A DNA stretch of 64,000 nt from Rubricella sp038526735 (GCA_038526735.1 JBCBGM010000007.1:9121-73120); one strand, 5' to 3'; counted from the stretch's first letter, positions 16,698 through 25,879 are shown. Notes: a model not told the origin generated them from the sequence alone. Made by a program: numbers and translations.

Positions 16698-17903
16698 CTA
16701 GGCCTCGATGATGTTATGCTCGGGGCCGTAGGGGAATTTGGTGATGTTTTCAGCGCCATCCTCGGTCACGACCAGAATGTCGTGCTCGCGGTACCCGCCC
16801 GCGCCGGGCTGGCCCTCGGGCACGGTGATCATCGGCTCCATGCTGACGACCATCCCGGGCTCCAGCACAGTGTCGATGTCCTCGCGCAGCTCAAGCCCGG
16901 CCTCGCGGCCGTAGTAGTGCGAGAGCACCCCAAAGCTGTGGCCATAGCCGAAACTGCGGAACTGAAGCGCGTTGTTGTCGGCGTAAATGGCGTTGAGCGT
17001 GCGGCAAATGTCAGAGCAGCGCGCGCCGGGGCGGATCAGCGACAGGCCCATCTCGTGCACCGCAACGTTCAGCTCCCAGTACTTCAGTGAGGCCGCATCG
17101 GGATAGCCGAGAAACAGCGTGCGCTCCAAAGCGGTGTAATAGCCAGAGATCATCGGGAATGTGTTGAGCGACAGGATATCGCCCGACGCGAGCCTGCGCC
17201 CTGTCACCGGGTTGTGCGCGCCGTCGGTGTTTAGGCCCGACTGAAACCACACCCAAGTGTCGCGGTATTCGGCGTCGGGGAAGCGGCCTGCGATCTCCAG
17301 CTCCATCGCGTCGCGCCCGGCCATGGCAACGTCAATCTCGCGGGTGCCGGTGCGGATCGCCTCTCGGACCGCGAAGCCGCCGATGTCTGCGACCTGCGCG
17401 CCATGGGTGATCAGCGCAATCTCTGCCGGGGATTTGATAAAGCGCTGCTGCATGATCTCGGTAGCGATATCGATGGTGGCCGCGCCCAGAAACTCCCCGA
17501 GTTTTTGGTGCTGTTGCAGGGTTAGGTGATCGCCCTCGATGCCAATGCGCTTGGGCGTGCCGATCACCTCTTTCACGGCGCGCCAGTAATTGTCGCGCTG
17601 CCAGTCGGTGTAGGTGATGTTGCCATACGCCCCCCGCCGCCACGGCTGGCCGGCATCGATCCCAGCGGAGACTGTGGTGACGCCCTCTTCGGTCACAACA
17701 GCGCCATAGGGCCGCCCGAAGGCGCAGTAGAGAAACCCGGTATAGTAGGCGATGTTGTGCATCGAGGTGAGCAGCACGGCGTCCACCTCTGCCTCAGCCA
17801 TCACAGAGCGCAGCAATGTGAGACGGGTGTCATACTCGGCCTGCTCAAACGGGAGAGGAGCGTGTTTTCCGTTAGGGAAGCGGTAGAAATCGGGCTGGGT
17901 CAT
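16698..17903 (-). CDS. Creatinase (creatine amidinohydrolase), M24 fold
   Basis: Creatinase splits creatine to sarcosine and urea. The 401-residue length and long stretches agree with Pseudomonas creatinase as I remember it: NIAYYTGFLYCAFGRPY, the GINTDGAHNPVT-like segment, FGYGHSFGVLSHYYGREAG and a C-terminus with PGAGGYREHDIL. The pita-bread residues are kept: histidine in DGAHNPVT and glutamates in SMEPM and the following region. The start at 17903 (MTQPDFYRFPNGKHAPLPFE) follows the conserved region. Sarcosine oxidase genes are not in the window. DddP and proline dipeptidase were considered, but creatinase fits much better. Confidence 0.88.
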   Translation of the reverse strand: MTQPDFYRFPNGKHAPLPFEQAEYDTRLTLLRSVMAEAEVDAVLLTSMHNIAYYTGFLYCAFGRPYGAVVTEEGVTTVSAGIDAGQPWRRGAYGNITYTDWQRDNYWRAVKEVIGTPKRIGIEGDHLTLQQHQKLGEFLGAATIDIATEIMQQRFIKSPAEIALITHGAQVADIGGFAVREAIRTGTREIDVAMAGRDAMELEIAGRFPDAEYRDTWVWFQSGLNTDGAHNPVTGRRLASGDILSLNTFPMISGYYTALERTLFLGYPDAASLKYWELNVAVHEMGLSLIRPGARCSDICRTLNAIYADNNALQFRSFGYGHSFGVLSHYYGREAGLELREDIDTVLEPGMVVSMEPMITVPEGQPGAGGYREHDILVVTEDGAENITKFPYGPEHNIIEA

Positions 17904-18033
17904 CGCGGAATTCCGAAACCTGTCCGGAAAGGCCCGGACGCATACGCCCCGGCGTTCAGGGCAGATGCGAGCGGGCGGTCGCCTTGGGGACGCCATCCCC
18001 GATGCTCACTTGCGATGATGCGAGAGATGCGCG

Positions 18034-18639
18034 CTAAATCAAGCCCAATGCGGTGAGCGCTGCGCGCAAACCGTTTGCATCGGTGAATTGGTGGGTTTGC
18101 CAGCCGCGCGCCTTTGCCGCCTCAATGTTGTCGGCGCGGTCATCGGTGAAGAAGAGGTCAGCGCCAGAGAGGCCCGTTGCCTCTTCGACGGCTGCGTAGA
18201 TTGCGGCGTCAGGCTTGGCCATCTGCATCCGGCCCGAGATGAACTCTCGGTCAAACGCCTGCAACACCGCGAACTGCGCTTTCGACCATTCGTAGTTTTC
18301 GGCCGCGAAGTTGGAGAGGGCGAAGACCGGCACACCTTCGGCTTTGAGCGCAAAGAGCAGCTCTGCCGACCCCTCGACCTCGGGCGCGGCCATGTGGTGC
18401 CAATCCTCAACCCAAGCGTGGATCATATCGGCGTAGTCGGGGTGCAGGGCGGCGTGGGCCCGGATCGTCTCAGAAAAGGGCGCACCCGCGTCGGTGCGGT
18501 TGTGAACCTCAAGGATGTTGGTCGCCTCAAGGAACTGCGCGGTGCGCGCAGCGCCGAATTTGGCGGTGAAATGCGCCTCGTAACCCCAGTGGATCAGCAC
18601 GTTGCCGATGTCGAAAATCACCGCTTTGGGGGTGTGCAT
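18034..18639 (-). CDS. HAD-superfamily hydrolase (haloacid dehalogenase-like)
   Basis: A 201-residue HAD hydrolase. Motif I is VIFDIGNVLIHW, which has DxG where phosphatases usually have DxD, as in YihX-like phosphatases and dehalogenases. Motif II is FALSNF, motif III is a lysine in MAKPDAAIY, and motif IV is FFTDDRADNIEAA. It probably dephosphorylates a small metabolite. The gene starts inside the stop codon of the upstream nitroreductase (TGATG), so the pair is translationally coupled; I therefore use the ATG at 18639 instead of the one six codons upstream. Confidence 0.86.
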   Translation of the reverse strand: MHTPKAVIFDIGNVLIHWGYEAHFTAKFGAARTAQFLEATNILEVHNRTDAGAPFSETIRAHAALHPDYADMIHAWVEDWHHMAAPEVEGSAELLFALKAEGVPVFALSNFAAENYEWSKAQFAVLQAFDREFISGRMQMAKPDAAIYAAVEEATGLSGADLFFTDDRADNIEAAKARGWQTHQFTDANGLRAALTALGLI

Positions 18640-19301
18640 CAGAGGACCTTTAACCATTCGTCGCGCGGTGCGCGGTCTGTTTTGAGCGCGTTGACCGGAT
18701 GCGCCGCGTCCTCGTAGCCCACGGCGATGCCGGAGAACAGCATCAGTTCAGGGGGTGTTTCGCAGAAGGTTGTGACGGCCTCGTGATGCACCGACCAATA
18801 CTCTTGCGGGCAGGTGGCCAGCCCCGCCTCGACCGCCAAAAGCATGAAGCTCTGCATAAACATGCCGATGTCCGACCATTGCGCGGCGCCCATCGCGCGG
18901 TCGGCGAAGACGAAGACCGCCGCCGGGGCCCCGAAGAAGCGGGCGTTGTTGGCGAACCATGCGAGGCGGGCGGGTTTGTCGTCTCGCGGGATCCCGAGCC
19001 GGGCGTACATCGCCTCTCCGACGGCGAAGCGGCGGCTGCGGTAGGGCTCGTGCAGGTTGGGCGGGTAGACCGGGTATTCGGGCGTGTCGACGGTGCCGTT
19101 TTCGATGCGCGGCTCCATCATCTCGCGGAAGCGGGCCATCGCGTTGCTCTCTAAAACAGCGACATGCCACGGTTGCAGGTTGCCGCCGGAGGGGGCGCGG
19201 GTGGCTTTCTCTAGGAGGTTTACCAGCAGCCCGTCGGGCAGGGCTTCGCTGGTGAAGGCGCGGACAGAGCGGCGCGCGGCGAGGGCTTTTGAAACGTCCA
19301 T
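18639..19301 (-). CDS. Nitroreductase family flavoprotein
   Basis: A 220-residue FMN enzyme of the nitroreductase family. It begins ALAARRSVRAFTSEALP, followed by KATRAPSGGNLQPWHVAVL, the typical FMN phosphate-binding N-terminal block, and ends with the second binding segment around FSGIAVGYEDAAHPVN. The natural substrate is unknown; related enzymes reduce nitro compounds, quinones or enones with NAD(P)H. It overlaps the HAD gene by TGATG and is divergent from the EamA exporter gene. Confidence 0.9.
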   Translation of the reverse strand: MDVSKALAARRSVRAFTSEALPDGLLVNLLEKATRAPSGGNLQPWHVAVLESNAMARFREMMEPRIENGTVDTPEYPVYPPNLHEPYRSRRFAVGEAMYARLGIPRDDKPARLAWFANNARFFGAPAAVFVFADRAMGAAQWSDIGMFMQSFMLLAVEAGLATCPQEYWSVHHEAVTTFCETPPELMLFSGIAVGYEDAAHPVNALKTDRAPRDEWLKVL

Positions 19302-19360
19302 GCTTTCCCCTGTTTTGCGCCGATGCTAGAGCGCGACGTGAGCAGGAGGAAGGCCCGATC

Positions 19361-20230
19361 ATGGACACGCGCGCGCTGGCGATGGGCCTGGCCTTTGTGG
19401 CGATGTGGGCGTCGGCGTTCACCTCTGGCAAGATCATCGTGGAGTACGCGCCACCCCTGTTGGTGCTGGGGGTGCGCTACGTGATTTCAGGGCTGGCAGG
19501 TGTTGGGATTGCCTGGCTCTTGGGCCAGCGGGCGCGGCTGACGCGCGCGCAATGGGGCGCCACGATTCTGTTCGGGCTGTGCCAGAACACGCTCTATCTG
19601 GGCCTCAACTTTCTAGCGTTTGAGCGGATTGAGGCGTCTGTTGCTGTGATCATCGCTTCGGCACTGCCGATCTCTGTGGCGCTCTTGTCTTGGGCTGTGC
19701 TGCGCGAAAAGCTTCCGCCTTTGGGCATGGCTGGGATGATCGCAGGCGCGCTTGGTGTGGCGCTGGTGATGGGCGACCGGCTGGCGGGTGGCACTGATCT
19801 GATTGGGGTGGGTCTGTGTGTGGCTGGGTTGGCGGCGCTGACCGTGGCAACGCTGATCGTGCGCTCGGCTGCACCTGCGGGCGACAGCGTGTTGATGATC
19901 GTGGGGCTTCAGATGCTGGTGGGGGCGGTGACGTTGTTGCCTTTGTCAGCGCTCACCGAGACCTGGGAGGTGACCTACAGCTGGCCGCTCTTTTGGGCGT
20001 TCAGCTACACCACGATCTTTCCGGGGTTGGTGGCCACGGTCACCTGGTTCTACCTCGTGCAGCGGATCGGGCCGACGCGGGCGGCAACGTTTCACTTTCT
20101 CAACCCGTTTCTGGGTGTGGCGATTGCGGCGGCACTGCTCGGCGAGGCGCTCAACACGACCGACCTGATTGGTGTCGCGATCATCATGGGCGGAATTTTG
20201 GCAGTGCAGATGTCGAAGGCGAGGGGCTAA
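19361..20230 (+). CDS. EamA/DMT-family membrane exporter
   Basis: A 289-residue protein with about ten transmembrane segments, arranged as two EamA repeats of five. The first repeat contains AMWASAFTSGKIIVEYAPP and the second has FHFLNPFLGVAIAAALLGEA. Such proteins export metabolites or amino acids; the substrate cannot be predicted. The start at 19361 is supported by an AGGAGGA ribosome site and the immediate hydrophobic segment. The frame upstream of it lies in the divergent nitroreductase's promoter region. Confidence 0.88.
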   Translation: MDTRALAMGLAFVAMWASAFTSGKIIVEYAPPLLVLGVRYVISGLAGVGIAWLLGQRARLTRAQWGATILFGLCQNTLYLGLNFLAFERIEASVAVIIASALPISVALLSWAVLREKLPPLGMAGMIAGALGVALVMGDRLAGGTDLIGVGLCVAGLAALTVATLIVRSAAPAGDSVLMIVGLQMLVGAVTLLPLSALTETWEVTYSWPLFWAFSYTTIFPGLVATVTWFYLVQRIGPTRAATFHFLNPFLGVAIAAALLGEALNTTDLIGVAIIMGGILAVQMSKARG

Positions 20231-20389
20231 AGTCCTTGCACCCACAAAGAATAGAGTCTCTGTGGCAACACTACACCGGAAACCGATTCGCGGGCACGCT
20301 GTAAGCCTAGTGACAGCGATAAAGAGTTTGAGCTATCACATGCCGCCTGATTCACTACATGTGGGAACAAACGAGGTAGGGAGAACAAA

Positions 20390-20674
20390 ATGTCGTCTCT
20401 TTTGGCATTTTTCGCATTAGTCCTCGCCGCGATATTGGCGCGCTTATCCTACTTGTTAGTGTTGGTGCAATTCAGATCGTCGAAGCGCTTGGGCGAAATG
20501 TCGGGGTCGCTACGCGAGGTCTTAGACGGTGAAATAGAAAGTCGGCGTGGTGGTCAACAGGTTCCGCACGCATCAGAAGGATTTGCATTAAAGCGGGAGA
20601 ATGGTGAGTGGGTTGAGAAGCCTCAGGCGTTTTTGAGTGACGAGGCCATTAGCGATGAAGTTCGATCGAAGTGA
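20390..20674 (+). CDS. Small single-span membrane protein, unknown
   Basis: A 94-residue protein. Residues 4-30 are a strong hydrophobic helix (LLAFFALVLAAILARLSYLL and following), and the rest is charged, with ESRRGGQQVPHASEGFALKR and an acidic C-terminal end. No family was recognised. A GGTAGGGAG ribosome site precedes the ATG. The end overlaps the start of the next gene by 20 bases, which strongly suggests co-translation. Base composition here is clearly more AT-rich than in the genes on either side. Confidence 0.65.
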   Translation: MSSLLAFFALVLAAILARLSYLLVLVQFRSSKRLGEMSGSLREVLDGEIESRRGGQQVPHASEGFALKRENGEWVEKPQAFLSDEAISDEVRSK

Positions 20675-21947
20675 TTTTCTGCAGTTTAGGGGCTGGGTTC
20701 CGACAGTTGCGGGTCGTCTGTCCTTTAGCCATGTGCAGTCGATCAATGTCTCCAGGCCTGACTACACAATAAACGATTTATTGTCAGGCGGTATATACTG
20801 TTCGATATTTGCAAAGAAAAACGAGTCAGACTCGCTTCAAGGCTTCTGGACCCCTATCCGCCGCCTTTGGGACAAGTTAACAGGAAAGAATGGAAACGCA
20901 GAGTTTCTATTCATTCTGACATCGTCGGAAGATTTAGAGCGACTGAAAGGCGTAATATTGAGGACGTACGCCGCTGACACCAGCGTTGAACTTAAGCGTC
21001 TTTTTCACGCCACTCGTGCGATTCAGACTTCAAAAGCGCCAGCGTCCCAGGTTCGACGACTACTTCACAAGGAGGTAACAGACTTCCTTAGCGCCAATTC
21101 AGAGAATAAGAAGCTTCACTTTGGCTTCGTTAAGCTGTTTCGGAACGGCGCGTTTCACATAACGTTGCCTAGAAAACGATATTTGGCTGAACGAGCCGAT
21201 GACGCGCCTCGCATAGCTTCCTCCTTCTACAGAATGGTACGCGACAGCACGCACACACACCAACATCACGCAAAAACAACAGACACGGTGTTGAACGTTT
21301 TTGAAGTGCGGACAGCCGAGCCGATCAACAGCTGGCGAGCGGAAGTCATGTACCAGATGATGAGATATGCAATTTTCTCTCGTAGATCTCGCACCTCTTT
21401 CAGCTTGCAGAACTCGAAAGGTGTGATCGCGTACGCACAGTCTTTTGAAACCCTTTTCGGCCTCGATTTATTCGGCCGACGCACCATATCAAAATACAAC
21501 TTCGAGCAAATCACCCAATCCTTGGATGCTGCTTTTGTGTCGAAAAAGACCTACACAGACTCTATCCCGAGCTGGGTGACGCTTGCGTCACTTTGGCTTG
21601 CGCTGGTAGGCTTCCTGTCTTTCGCGTTTCGAACCTTCATCGATCAAGATGCAGACTCCGGCACAATATTGTGGAACTTGTATGCACTAGTAAATTCTAA
21701 TCTTGATTATTCGATTGCGTTTGTATTCAGCATTCCATTTTTTATTTTTGTTTTTAGATCACGAGAGTCTTTCTTTGCAGAAAACGGAAGCAAAATAGAC
21801 CGATTTTATGTCGCAATTATTCGAATTTTTGTATCAAATTTTGAGAGCGACAGCGTCGGATTTTTGTTTCGGTCTGGAATTATAATCTTACTTTGGACTA
21901 TAATTGTTTATTTGATAAAATTTTCGCTAACATCATTAGGATTTTAA
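20655..21947 (+). CDS. Large multi-span membrane protein, unknown; AT-rich
   Basis: A protein of 430 residues from the ATG at 20655; a GTG six codons earlier is also possible. The first 300 residues are soluble-looking, rich in serine, arginine and phenylalanine, with no motif I recognise. Three hydrophobic segments follow near the C-terminus: around SWVTLASLWLALVGFLSFAF, DYSIAFVFSIPFFIFVF and FRSGIIILLWTIIVYLI. The third is followed by only about nine residues. The AT content is unlike the flanking genes and codon choice is relaxed, which suggests recent acquisition. It is coupled to the small membrane protein upstream. No function can be assigned. Confidence 0.7.
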   Translation: MKFDRSDFLQFRGWVPTVAGRLSFSHVQSINVSRPDYTINDLLSGGIYCSIFAKKNESDSLQGFWTPIRRLWDKLTGKNGNAEFLFILTSSEDLERLKGVILRTYAADTSVELKRLFHATRAIQTSKAPASQVRRLLHKEVTDFLSANSENKKLHFGFVKLFRNGAFHITLPRKRYLAERADDAPRIASSFYRMVRDSTHTHQHHAKTTDTVLNVFEVRTAEPINSWRAEVMYQMMRYAIFSRRSRTSFSLQNSKGVIAYAQSFETLFGLDLFGRRTISKYNFEQITQSLDAAFVSKKTYTDSIPSWVTLASLWLALVGFLSFAFRTFIDQDADSGTILWNLYALVNSNLDYSIAFVFSIPFFIFVFRSRESFFAENGSKIDRFYVAIIRIFVSNFESDSVGFLFRSGIIILLWTIIVYLIKFSLTSLGF

Positions 21948-22744
21948 GCCGACAGCTTCGCGTGGATCTCGTCGAGGTCTAGCTCTTTCAGGGGCGGTTT
22001 GGCGTTGGGGACCTTGTCGTATTTGAAAAGGTTAAAGTCCCGCCGGTAGATCTCTTGCATAAGGTGGTTGGCGAGGTCGTCGAAATAATCCTCGACTGGG
22101 AAGGCACGCTTTGGCCCGTGGTCCGCGCTTTCGTTGAAACGGGGCATTTGATCGATGTCGATGGGGTTTTTGACGTCGATTTGGCCGAGCACATGCTTCA
22201 TGCCCACGTTGAAGTTTTCGGTCGCAAAGATGTGGTCATAGCGCCCGCCGTTGCGGATCAGCGTAGAGACATGGCCAGAGCAGGCAGACCAGTGAATGTC
22301 TGGGTCCATCGGTTTGCGAAAGCGAATGGTGTCGCGCACGAAGAGCAGGAACCGGCGAAAGCTCGCGATTTGGTCGAAATCCCCCTCAACCTCGACGCCG
22401 TATTTGCGGGTGAGCATCGGCACGAGGTTGCCGCGATAGCGTTTGCCGTTGCGCTGGATACCACAGATCTTGTCGAAAAAGCTTGAAAGCACGCGGGTGT
22501 AGGGGTTGCGGACGGTGGCGAAGGTGTAGGTGTCGCCCTCTTTCACCCGCCGCTCGATGATCGGCTGGCTGCCTGCAAGCGCCCATTTGTGCAGCCCGCG
22601 AGAGGCATCGTGGATGTCACCGTCGTAATACTCGCCATGATCCGCATAAAACATCGCCTGGCCCACGGTGGAGCAGGCGCATTTGGGCACCACGCGATAA
22701 ATCACGCTTTCGCTCTCGGTCATCCAGACACCGGGGAAGGGCAT
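21944..22744 (-). CDS. Sulfotransferase-family protein
   Basis: A 266-residue protein like the sulfotransferase family 2 (HNK-1/chondroitin type). The PAPS 5'-phosphosulfate loop is PKCACSTVG at residues 20-28, and the 3'-phosphate motif is VRNPYTRVLSSFF at 78-90. Such enzymes move sulfate from PAPS to carbohydrate hydroxyls and here probably modify a cell-surface glycan. It ends four bases into the last codons of the AT-rich membrane gene, on the other strand, and is divergent from the glycosyltransferase at 22863 with a 118-base gap, so the two may form a surface-glycan pair. Confidence 0.82.
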   Translation of the reverse strand: MPFPGVWMTESESVIYRVVPKCACSTVGQAMFYADHGEYYDGDIHDASRGLHKWALAGSQPIIERRVKEGDTYTFATVRNPYTRVLSSFFDKICGIQRNGKRYRGNLVPMLTRKYGVEVEGDFDQIASFRRFLLFVRDTIRFRKPMDPDIHWSACSGHVSTLIRNGGRYDHIFATENFNVGMKHVLGQIDVKNPIDIDQMPRFNESADHGPKRAFPVEDYFDDLANHLMQEIYRRDFNLFKYDKVPNAKPPLKELDLDEIHAKLSA

Positions 22745-22862
22745 GGCGGTCCTCCAAATTCAACCCATTGAATCTGACTATGACGATTGAGTGTCAAGGG
22801 CGGGGCTTGGCGGCCCTCACGATTCTCCGCTATCAGCACCGAGCAACACGATTTCGGTGGTC

Positions 22863-24440
22863 ATGGTCCGCATCGCTTTCATCCTTTTGTGCCACAAAAA
22901 CCCCGATGCGGTGATTGAGCAGGCGCGGATGCTCACGTCTGAGGGGGATGCGATCGCGATCCACTATGATCTGAGCTCACCTGCCGACGAGTATCAGCGC
23001 ATCCAAACCGAGCTGGCAGATGTGCCGGGCGTCGTGTTCCCGAAAAAGCGGGTGAAGGGCGGCTGGGGGGAGTGGTCGCTGGTGGAGGGCACGATCGTGG
23101 CCCTGCAGGCGGCCTATGAAGCGTTTCCGGATGCGACGCATTTTTACTTTATTTCGGGCGACTGCATGCCGGTGAAACCGCGCGCCTACATGGCCCGGTA
23201 TCTGTCAGAGAACGACAAGGATTTCGTCCAGCACAACGACTTTTTCGAATCCGACTGGATCAAGACCGGCCTGAAAGAAGATCGCCTGCGGTATCGGCAT
23301 TTCTTTAATGAGCGCGAGCGCAAGCCGTTGTTCTATGCCTCGCTGAATTTTCAGCGGCGGTTTGGGCTCTCGCGAAAGCTGCCCAACGACGTGAAGATCT
23401 TCATCGGGTCGCAGTGGTGCGTTTTGCGGCGGAGTACGACAGAGGCGATCCTCTCGTTTATCCGGGGGCGCAAGGACATCATTCGTTTTTTCCGCACGAC
23501 ATGGATTCCGGATGAGACATTTTTCCAGTCGCTCGTGATGCATCTGGTGCCGCGGGATGAGGTTGAGAACCGGACGCTGACGTTCCTCGCGTTCTCTGAC
23601 TATGGGCTGCCGTTTGTGCTCTATGATGACCATTACGAGCTGCTCACCAGCCAGTCGTTTCTGTTTGCGCGCAAGGTCTCTTCGAGTGCGATGGGGCTGA
23701 AAGAACGGCTGCGCTCGCTCTTTAATCAGCCGTTTGACCAGATGGAGACGGCGGACACTGCCGAGACCCTTTATGCCTACATGACCAGCCGCGGGCGGTT
23801 TGGGCGGCGGTTTAGCAGGCGGTTTTGGGAGCGGGGCGGTCAGATTGGGCGGGGGCAAGAGGTTTTGATTGTCGCCTGCAAAAAATGGCATGTCGCGAAG
23901 CGTTTTATCGATCGCTGCAAGGGCATTCAGGCGCCAGAGTCGTTGGGTTATGTTTTTGAGGAAGACGACGACAGTTTGCCCGATTTGGGTGGGATCGAGA
24001 CCAAAAAGCAAAAGCGCGGGCGGCATCGGCGCGGGTTTTTGAAGCTCTTGTTCGAGATCCACAATACCGAACGGCTGATGATCTGCCTTGATCCCTCCAA
24101 CGTGGAAACGATCCGCGATATCGCCTCGGATGACTGCGCGCTGCGCCTCCTCGAAATCCGCTGTGACGTGAACGACGACTATATGCTGGGCCACGCTGAG
24201 CGCGTGGGCCTTTTGCGCTCGCGCACCGACCGGACCGTGGCGCGGCCCCTGGTGCAGGCGCTGCACCGGCAATTCAGGGACGAGTCAGAGGCGCTCCGCG
24301 ATCTGCGGCTGCCGCATTTTTACTGCGTTGATCAGGCCGCGGATGTGAGCCTCAACACCGAGGCCATTTCGCGGTTTCTGGGCGTGCCGGCACCGCAAGC
24401 CGAGCGCATCGCCAGAGACCCCGCCCTTTTTGCCGATTGA
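22863..24440 (+). CDS. Core-2/I-branching-type glycosyltransferase with extra C-terminal domain
   Basis: A 525-residue protein. The N-terminal half matches the GT14 core-2/I-branching type: IAFILLCHKNPDAVIEQA, the FYFISGDCMPVKPRAY block and the RYRHFFNERERKP segment near 155. The C-terminal half after about 280 resembles the DUF5928 region that accompanies this domain in Rhodobacterales, from my memory. It would move a sugar to a surface glycan; donor and acceptor are unknown. The start at 22863 was chosen because the hydrophobic first strand VRIAFILL begins there. It is divergent from the sulfotransferase and followed 10 bases later by a HIT protein. Confidence 0.8.
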   Translation: MVRIAFILLCHKNPDAVIEQARMLTSEGDAIAIHYDLSSPADEYQRIQTELADVPGVVFPKKRVKGGWGEWSLVEGTIVALQAAYEAFPDATHFYFISGDCMPVKPRAYMARYLSENDKDFVQHNDFFESDWIKTGLKEDRLRYRHFFNERERKPLFYASLNFQRRFGLSRKLPNDVKIFIGSQWCVLRRSTTEAILSFIRGRKDIIRFFRTTWIPDETFFQSLVMHLVPRDEVENRTLTFLAFSDYGLPFVLYDDHYELLTSQSFLFARKVSSSAMGLKERLRSLFNQPFDQMETADTAETLYAYMTSRGRFGRRFSRRFWERGGQIGRGQEVLIVACKKWHVAKRFIDRCKGIQAPESLGYVFEEDDDSLPDLGGIETKKQKRGRHRRGFLKLLFEIHNTERLMICLDPSNVETIRDIASDDCALRLLEIRCDVNDDYMLGHAERVGLLRSRTDRTVARPLVQALHRQFRDESEALRDLRLPHFYCVDQAADVSLNTEAISRFLGVPAPQAERIARDPALFAD

Positions 24441-24450
24441 GAGAGGCCCC

Positions 24451-24831
24451 ATGCCCTACACCTATGATGACCAGAACATCTTCGCCAAGATCCTGCGCGG
24501 GGAGATCCCGAACAAAACGGTGCTGGAGACGGATCACTCGCTCACCTTTCACGACATCAACCCGCAGGCGCCGCTGCATGTGCTGGTGATCCCGAAGGGG
24601 CCCTATGTGAACTATGACCACTTCGCAGAGGCCGCCTCGGAGGCAGAAATCGTAGATTTCACGCGGGCCGTGGCGCAGGTGGCGCGGCTGTTGGATATCA
24701 CCCCTGATCAGTCAGAGGGCTACCGGATTTTGTCGAACGCGGGGCCCGATGCGCATCAGGAGGTGCCGCATCTGCACATCCATATCTTTGCCGGTAAGTT
24801 CCTTGGGCGGATGATCAAGGTGCCTGAGTAG
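24451..24831 (+). CDS. HIT-family hydrolase (HinT-like)
   Basis: A 126-residue histidine-triad protein. The catalytic HxHxH is in QEVPHLHIHIFAG, near the C-terminus, and the N-terminal NIFAKILRGEIP is typical of HinT proteins, which hydrolyse nucleotide phosphoramidates. The start at 24451 follows a GAGAGG ribosome site and matches the family length; an ATG seven codons earlier belongs to the previous gene's tail region. It follows the glycosyltransferase closely and converges on the next gene with no gap. Confidence 0.93.
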   Translation: MPYTYDDQNIFAKILRGEIPNKTVLETDHSLTFHDINPQAPLHVLVIPKGPYVNYDHFAEAASEAEIVDFTRAVAQVARLLDITPDQSEGYRILSNAGPDAHQEVPHLHIHIFAGKFLGRMIKVPE

Positions 24832-25818
24832 TCAGCGCATCCAGAGGTTTTTCTCTTTTAGGCGCTTGCGAAACCCTGCCTCGCGTTTGGGGAGGTTCTC
24901 GCGGTCAAAAAGGGCGCGGGCCTTGGCCCCCTTACCGCCGTAGACCATGGCCTTGATCGGCTCGTACTCGCGCAGGAACTTCTTGTTTTTCTGAACACTT
25001 GCAAGGGCCTCAACAAGGGCGATCACCTCGTCTGCTTCGCGTGCGTAGAGCAGGGGGAAGGTGCGGTAGTGGCAGGTCAGCGCGTCGTCTAGGCGTTTGG
25101 CCTCGCCCTCGGGGCGACCACCGCCCAAGGCGTGGATGACGAGCGGCAGGGCGACCTGATCGAGCCAAGGGTCCAGCGATTGCCCCTCGAGCTCTTTACC
25201 GGGGCGGCGTTCGATTTCGGCGGCATAGTGGGAGAAGTGGTCTGCGAACTGGTGCGGATCAGCGCCCAGAAACCAGCCCGCGTTGAAGTAGAGATACCGC
25301 TCCCAGTATTCATCAGGTTGGGTCAGATCGAGGCTGCTCGCAAAATCTAGCCCAAACCGCTCATAGAGCGCGCGCCAGGTTTCGGTGTAGCCGGGGCCGT
25401 AGACCTCTATCGAAGGCCAAGTGTCCTCCCGCCGCATAGAGGCGGTCGGGCGGTCGAATGTGAGCTTGGTAAGGGGTGCGCGGATGATCGTGTCGGTGTC
25501 GAGGAAGAGGAAAGGCGCACCGGCAGGCAGGCACGTCAGCGCGAAGATCTTGTTTCCGTGCGGGTAGCGGCTGCCGAAGACGAGGTTCTCAAACGGGCGG
25601 ATCTCTGCGCCTAGCTCTTCGATCCGGGCGCGTAAGGCCTCGTCTTTTACGCGGGGGTCGTGGTTCCAGGCGGGGCCGGGTTGTGGCTCTGCAAAGATCA
25701 GCGCCGGGCGGTCATCTGGGTCAGGATGCGATGCCGCCCAAGACGCCGCCAAAAGCAGCGCCTCGTATTGCAACCGACCCTCTTGGAGGACGGCGACGAT
25801 GTTGAAGGCGCTGGGCAA
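24832..25818 (-). CDS. Glycosyltransferase-like protein with DTD motif, uncharacterised
   Basis: A 328-residue protein. I see a DTD metal-binding motif at residues 107-109 in APFLFLDTDTII and a Rossmann-like N-terminus IVAVLQEGRLQYEALLLA. The rest (YFNAGWFLGADPHQFADHF, and DQVALPLVIHALG) follows the plan of GT-A glycosyltransferases such as those of the GT8-like group, where an acceptor-side N-A-G segment comes after the DxD. The donor sugar is unknown and a named family could not be fixed. It converges on the HIT gene. Confidence 0.6.
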   Translation of the reverse strand: MPSAFNIVAVLQEGRLQYEALLLAASWAASHPDPDDRPALIFAEPQPGPAWNHDPRVKDEALRARIEELGAEIRPFENLVFGSRYPHGNKIFALTCLPAGAPFLFLDTDTIIRAPLTKLTFDRPTASMRREDTWPSIEVYGPGYTETWRALYERFGLDFASSLDLTQPDEYWERYLYFNAGWFLGADPHQFADHFSHYAAEIERRPGKELEGQSLDPWLDQVALPLVIHALGGGRPEGEAKRLDDALTCHYRTFPLLYAREADEVIALVEALASVQKNKKFLREYEPIKAMVYGGKGAKARALFDRENLPKREAGFRKRLKEKNLWMR

Positions 25819-25879
25819 TTTGGCTCTCTCCGCTTGCGCGCAGAGATATGCACCGGGCCCGAGCGGCGCAAGGCGACGG

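Noticed and set aside
16698..17903. DMSP lyase DddP
   Set aside because: DddP is also an M24 relative in Roseobacters, but the residues and length fit creatinase instead.
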